Shown piece after piece: positions 59,170-64,000 of a DNA stretch of 64,000 bases. Both the position numbers and the translations under genes were made by a program. The DNA is from Sebastes aleutianus. Its lineage: Eukaryota; Chordata; Actinopteri; Perciformes; Sebastidae. The stretch lies in assembly GCA_916700875.1 (NCBI GenBank), contig CAKAKS010000032.1:7627001-7691000 (forward strand), given 5' to 3'. Under the pieces are notes generated by a model. It was not told the DNA's origin. It saw only the letters and a program-made list of their open reading frames with translations, and did not search any database. The stretch's first letter is position 1. Each line of letters begins with the position of its first letter.

Positions 59170-60590
59170 CATCATTGTTAATTTCAACATCATTTCCAAA
59201 TACATACAGTATGGCTGCCCTGCTGCTTCAGCCTTTTAGTAGACACAAATTATTCCTCAAGGCTACTGTACTGGGCTACTTCCTTCTCTTTGAACAGGAC
59301 TCATTTAACATGTTGAGTTATTAAATAGGGGCTGGTTAATCAAAAAGCTAAATATGCATAGGTATGTTTGGCTTCACATAAGAATTACTAATATCTTGTT
59401 TCCCTCCAGAGCAAAAGATCTGCCTGCTCAGATGTGGTGTTCTATTAAATATTTACTGGTTTTTGTGTGGCCCTCCTGGGAGGCATTATATCAAAGTCAT
59501 TGGAAATGGCACAAGTGAAACCATCCAGTAGTTCTGAATGTAACTTCAATATTAACCTCAAAGAAAAGATCTGCTTTCTTTTTCTTTCTACTTGTCGCAA
59601 TGTAAACAATGTGTTTCTGTGATTAGGTTGAGAAACAGAAAGAACTTGTAGTGCTAATAGTTTTCTGTAGGAAATGCCAAAAGTGCTATTTTTTAGCCAA
59701 TATAGGTTATATAATACCAATACAGTTAAAATGTTTGAAAATCTGCTAGTACTCAAATGTAATGATTACTGATGATCTACACTGACATGACAAGTTGCCC
59801 ACATACAACGCTACTGCCTTCATGTGTACACGAGGGTTCATTCTTAAAGTGTCCTTGTGGAATCGTTTCATATGAGTGTTTAGCTGCGCAGCAGGCGTAA
59901 TGCTGAGACTGAGCTATCATAAGCTTCTTATTGATTATTTATATCCTCTGACATGGCCATGTGGTGACAGGCCTCAGATCTCAGAGCAGCAGGAATGGCG
60001 CAGATGCAGAGAAGTGACGCACACCTCTTTTGAAAATGATCTAGTTCGATTCAAGAAGAGATTTTTAAATGGGCTTTAAAAGGTGTACTGAAAGTGAAAT
60101 CCCAACATATCAGACCACAAGTATGTTAGTAACACTTGGTCGGTGAATGTCTTTCACTACTCAATGAAGGATATTATTCATGTTTTTTTATGAGTAAAAA
60201 GGGCCAACATATATGCAAGTTACTTTAACAAACCTTTAATGAATATGTATATACATATTTATATTTTCTGTGTTAATAAAACATTTAAACGTTTAAAAGG
60301 TGGACTTTTGTTGTTTTTATTATATTATACATAATATATCAAATTACTTTTTTTCACAGTTATCCCATTGTATTATACAGAACCACCTGTTTTACTTCCT
60401 AGAACGTTTCCTGACTGGTAGCTTTATCATGTACTTGGCATTAAAACCATGAAGGTTTTTCTAACAATCTCAACCTTCTTATCTAATAAACTCTTATTCC
60501 ATCTGGTTCGTTTGAATTACTTTTGAATTTCCCTACCTCATGGCCCAGCTCTATTCTTCTATTCACCTTCAACATCACAATAATGTGATA
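59170..60590. other. fam177a1 downstream intergenic sequence
   Basis: About 1.4 kb with no recognised repeat; AATAAA at 60275-60280 could be a distal fam177a1 poly(A) site. Confidence 0.4.
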
Positions 60591-60594
60591 AAAC

Positions 60595-61098
60595 TAGGGC
60601 TGTCAATTGATTAAAATATTTAATCGTGATTAAGTGCAAATTAATCATACATTTTTTTATCTGTTAAAAATGTACGTTAAAGGGAGATTTGTCAAGTATT
60701 TTATACCCTTATCAACATGGGAGTGGGCAAATATGCTTGGTTTATGCAAATGTATGTATATATTTATTATTGGAAATCAATTAACAACACAAAACAATGA
60801 TAAATATTGTGCAGAAACCCTCACAGGTACTGCATTTAGCATAAAAAATCTGCTCAAATCATAACATGGAAAACTGCAGCCCAACAGGCAACAACAGCTG
60901 TCAGTGTGTCAGTGTGCTGACTTGACTATGACTTGCCCAAAACTGCATGTGATTATCATAAAGTGGGCATGTCTGTGAAGGGGAGACTCGTGGGTACCCA
61001 TAGAACCCATTTTCATTCACATATCTTGAGGTCAGAGGTCAAGGGACTTTAAAACAAATTTGCGTTAACGCGTTATTGCATTAACTTTGACAGCCCAA
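60595..61098 (+). mobile_element. hAT-type non-autonomous element (TAGGGCTGTCAA family)
   Basis: It starts TAGGGCTGTCAATTGA and ends TTGACAGCCCAA. A perfect 8-bp duplication GATAAAAC flanks it (60587-60594, 61099-61106). At 504 bp it is an internally deleted form of the 733-bp copy at 34457-35189. Confidence 0.87.
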
Positions 61099-61315
61099 GA
61101 TAAAACATACAATTCAAGGCAAAAAGATTATTTATTTATCATTAATTTCGAGTCATGTTTCTGCGCGCTCGGCAAATATAAGTCCAATATTCACCCTCCT
61201 TTTCGCTTTTTTGTTTTTGTTTTCAAACTGAGTGAACCAAAACTGTGAAGTTGCAAGCTGGAAAACCAAAACAGTGAGCAGAAGTATTGATTATAGCCAC
61301 TTTAAGTTTATTCAT

Positions 61316-61556
61316 TTATTACCTCCACCGAGGGGGTTATGTTTTCGGTTTGGTTTGTCTGATTGTCAGCAGGATTACGAAAAACTACAGGCCTGATTTT
61401 CATGAAACTTGGTGGAAGGGTGTAGCATGGGCCAAGGAAGAACCCATTCAATTTTGGAGTGGATCTGAATCACAGGGCGGATACACAAATTATTCTTCAG
61501 TTTCGCGAGATAGAGCATGGTCTTGATGGAGGTCTGCGTTCTCCGAGTGCCCTCCT
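61316..61556. repeat. Dispersed repeat (ACCTCCACCGAGGGGGTTATG type)
   Basis: The run TTACCTCCACCGAGGGGGTT, GCAGGATTACGAAAAACTAC, TGAAACTTGGTGGAAGGGTG and CGAGATAGAGCATGG is a repeat found in many aquatic animal genomes. An open frame crosses it but reflects the repeat. Confidence 0.55.
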
Positions 61557-61684
61557 AATTATACGTTTGTATTTGGGCTTTTTGATTTTTTAACACCTGT
61601 TTGATTTCTGTGGGTGTAAATGACGAGGTGCTTCCATTATACATAGAAAAGTAAAACATTTAGGCATTGTCAGAAAAGGAAACA

Positions 61685-61690
61685 TTTATT
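61685..61690 (-). terminator. ppp2r3c: ppp2r3c poly(A) signal
   Basis: AATAAA on the minus strand lies 270 nt downstream of the ppp2r3c stop, the first such hexamer there, giving a compact 3'UTR. Confidence 0.65.
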
Positions 61691-61959
61691 TTACAGAGTT
61701 CAATAACAAAAACATGTGTATTAGGTCTTCTTTAAAGGAAAATAACAGGCAGGAACACGATATCTGTCTTTCCTACTTCCTTCCAGCTCATTCATTTCCT
61801 CAAAGTTTTCACAATGTAGATAACTTAACCAGAGGGAGCTGAGTCAGCAGTAGGAGTTCAGTTCAGTGCTGACTTCAACAGGACACTTTCTGGTTGGGAG
61901 TGAAACTGACTTTTTAGGTAACAGGAGTGTCTCTACCACGCTTCAACCCCAAATCATCT

Positions 61960-64000
61960 TCAGGTGTCGTCGTGGTCAGCCGCGTTGCTGCCGTCGCTGT
62001 CGTTGGCAACCAGCACTTCTCTGTTCTCATAGGTCCAGAAGCCGTTGAGGTCAATCAGGATGCTGGAGACGGTATCACCCTGGCAACTGTTCACCAAGTC
62101 CTGGAGAGTGATCTTGTAGGGGTCTTTAGGCTTCACCATGTCAAAGATCTCATCCTGAGGAGAGGCAGTGATCAAAACAGATTCATCTTTTTTTTTTTAT
62201 CTCCAAAACAAAGGTCTCTATTTGGCATAACAGAGGGTCAACTATCTGTACACGAACCTTCTGTCAACCATCATTAGCTACGTCAAAAAGACATTAGACA
62301 ACTCTCAATGAAAATAAATTAAAAGTTACATTCTCCATCTTAAAGGAACAGTGTGTAGGATTTAAGGGGATCTATTGGCAGAAATTGGAATATAATAATG
62401 ATAAGTATGTTTTCTTTAGTGTATAATCACCTGAAAATAAGAAGCGTTGTGTTTTTGTTACCTTAGAATGAGCCGTTTATATCTACATAGGGAGCGGGTC
62501 CTCTTCACGGAGCCGGCTGCCATTTTTCTACAGCAGCCCAGAACGGACAAACCAAACACTGGCTCTAAATAGGGCTGTTGGCCATTGTAGCTAGATGCCG
62601 CCAAATCCTAAACACTGGTCCTTTAAAAGTTCCAACCACATTGCCACCACAATTACAGAAAGGTTGTACACAAGGATTGGCAAGTTAAAGAAACTTGGCT
62701 GGACTGTGTGTGCGTGTGTGCGTGTGTGCGTGTGTATACAACATACCTTGACATCCTGGAAGGTGACCATCTCCTGACCGTGGAGTTTCATCTGCTCCTG
62801 AATGGCCTGAAGAACGAAGCACATAATGGTATCATGAAACACTGACACAACACAGTGAGTGTGTATGTCATGTGTGATCTTGTATTTCTGATCCTCATTA
62901 AACAAAAATACAAGCTAGCCTTAAAGAGGGGCTTATTATAGTCAGGAGCTAGGATGAGACTTTACCCTGAAGAAATAGTTGAGGGAGAAGACATTGAGGT
63001 ATCCTTGATTGTCCATGTCCAAAAGTTTAAAAATATACTGCAACGCTGCTGGCTCCTTCCTGTTCTCCAACGCCAATACGAAGTCTAGATAGGTCTTATA
63101 GTCCTGAGGTAGAAGAAGAGGAACAGATTGATTCATTTTTACAATATATAAAGTATATCCTATTTAGACCCAGCACACACAAGTCTGCAAAACTCTCAGC
63201 TAAAATTATGCACAGAGGTGAGATTTAGACCAATACCATATCATTCTCGACGTTAAAAAGTGTCATCAAATATATGTGTCAGCTTCCCAGAAAGGACATA
63301 CTGAACAATATGAGTTTGCTCGAAGTTGAACATTAACATACAGACAGGCGAGTAATTAAAAGAAAACCCTGAATAATTGAATGGTTGAATGGTTTGATGA
63401 GTGTGTAAATGCTGTGAGCTTCACAGTCACCAGATCTCAACCCAGTTGATCACCTATGGGAGATTTTGGACTCATGTGTTAGACAGCGCTCTCCACCACC
63501 ATCATTAAAACACCACTTGACTCCAAAAGCTGTTCTTTAATTCGTCACACATCTGTACGTCTACCACAGCTTTTCTTTCTGGGATTGTATTTCGGGGGGT
63601 TTTTCAAACTTTTTGGGGCCAGGGACCCATTTAAGGGGAGAAAAATTTCCAAGGACCTTCTCATAATCGTAACACTGATTAAGCATAATGCTTACTACCA
63701 TTTTTACTCTTAGATGCCATTGGTACTATTTGTATTCTAAAACTTTTTAACCAGAATACTTCAGATCTGTATCAAACTGACAAACAGAAACACATTTTAT
63801 TTAGAATCGTGTTAATACCACTTAGTTTTGCCCTGATATTCTGGGTGCTTTTCAATAAGATCTCGCTTTAGCTTTAATCACTGCTGTATTGGATTGTACC
63901 ATTTCTCCATCATAGGTGAGACACTCCTGAAACACTCTGTCCAGGAAGACGGAGGTGAGCGTAGCTGTGCCGTAGCGTGAAAGCTCCTCTTTGCTCAACA
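61960..64000 (-). CDS. ppp2r3c: ppp2r3c, 3' part (PP2A regulatory subunit B'' gamma / G5PR)
   Basis: Four coding exons in transcript order: 64000-63900 (cut by the window edge), 63103-62966, 62806-62747 and 62154-61960, in frame to a TAG-type stop; about 163 of ~450 residues. Family blocks are LSKEELSRYGTA, VFLDRVFQECLTYDGEM, DYKTYLDFVLALENRKEPAA, LDMDNQGYLNVFSLNYFFR and SILIDLNGFWTYENREVLVA. The segment DMDNQGYLNVFSLNYF is a degenerate EF-hand of the B'' calcium-responsive fold. The protein directs the PP2A catalytic core, binds GANP and PP5 and is found at centrosomes and the nucleus. It ends with an acidic tail rich in D and N, as in the family. It converges on fam177a1, the same neighbour and orientation as in human. 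Confidence 0.95.
62344..62622. mobile_element. TTAA-type MITE (AGGAACAGTGTGTAGGATTT termini)
   Basis: The left end AGGAACAGTGTGTAGGATTT and right end AAATCCTAAACACTGGTCCT are inverted, with TTAA on each side (62340-62343, 62623-62626). 279 bp, in the ppp2r3c intron between 62154 and 62747. A common fish MITE. Confidence 0.85.
63415..63560 (+). pseudogene. Tc1 transposase C-terminal relic
   Basis: One frame reads SPDLNPVDHLWEILDS, the signature around the third catalytic acidic residue of Tc1-type DD34E transposases. The surrounding frame is broken and no inverted terminus is nearby. It lies in the ppp2r3c intron between 63103 and 63900. 63600-63890 holds no recognised gene. Confidence 0.7.

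Noticed and set aside
61287..61526. 79-codon ORF between fam177a1 and ppp2r3c
   Set aside because: It lies wholly within a dispersed repeat and has no gene-like context.

Overview
The window is vertebrate genomic DNA, almost certainly from a teleost fish and probably a spiny-rayed (percomorph) one. It carries multi-exon genes with GT..AG introns. One of them encodes a calmodulin that, as far as I can compare from memory, is residue-for-residue the vertebrate protein. The spaces between exons are filled with short non-autonomous DNA transposons, LINE tails and CA/GT microsatellites typical of fish genomes. No bacterial genes, CRISPR arrays or tRNA/rRNA genes were seen.

Layout: (1) 1-4.6 kb, last exons of nrde2 (+). 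(2) 7.77-15.86 kb, complete calm1 (+), whose first coding exon is only the ATG; its 6.5-kb first intron holds a three-level nest of transposons and an unrecognised 181-codon ORF with coiled-coil character followed by its own poly(A) signal. (3) 17-20 kb, calm1/ttc7b convergent intergenic space, with a deleted Tc1 transposon and an AT-rich array that reverses orientation in its middle. (4) 22.4-54.1 kb, complete ttc7b (-), 21 coding exons, 855 codons. Its introns hold an 850-bp polypurine tract, a second AT-rich array, two related fold-back elements and a possible 300-nt proline-rich cassette exon. (5) 56.2-58.2 kb, complete fam177a1 (+), divergent from ttc7b. (6) 61.96-64 kb, last four coding exons of ppp2r3c (-), tail to tail with fam177a1.

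The genes do not form an operon or shared pathway. nrde2 acts in nuclear RNA surveillance, calm1 in calcium signalling, ttc7b in the plasma-membrane PI4-kinase complex, fam177a1 at the Golgi and ppp2r3c in PP2A regulation. nrde2-calm1-ttc7b and fam177a1-ppp2r3c are two separate blocks on human chromosome 14 (14q32 and 14q13), so the window spans a junction between two vertebrate synteny blocks. Exon borders were derived by joining splice sites so that frame and family similarity are kept; they were not tested against transcripts. Several transposon calls rest on target-site duplications read directly from the sequence.
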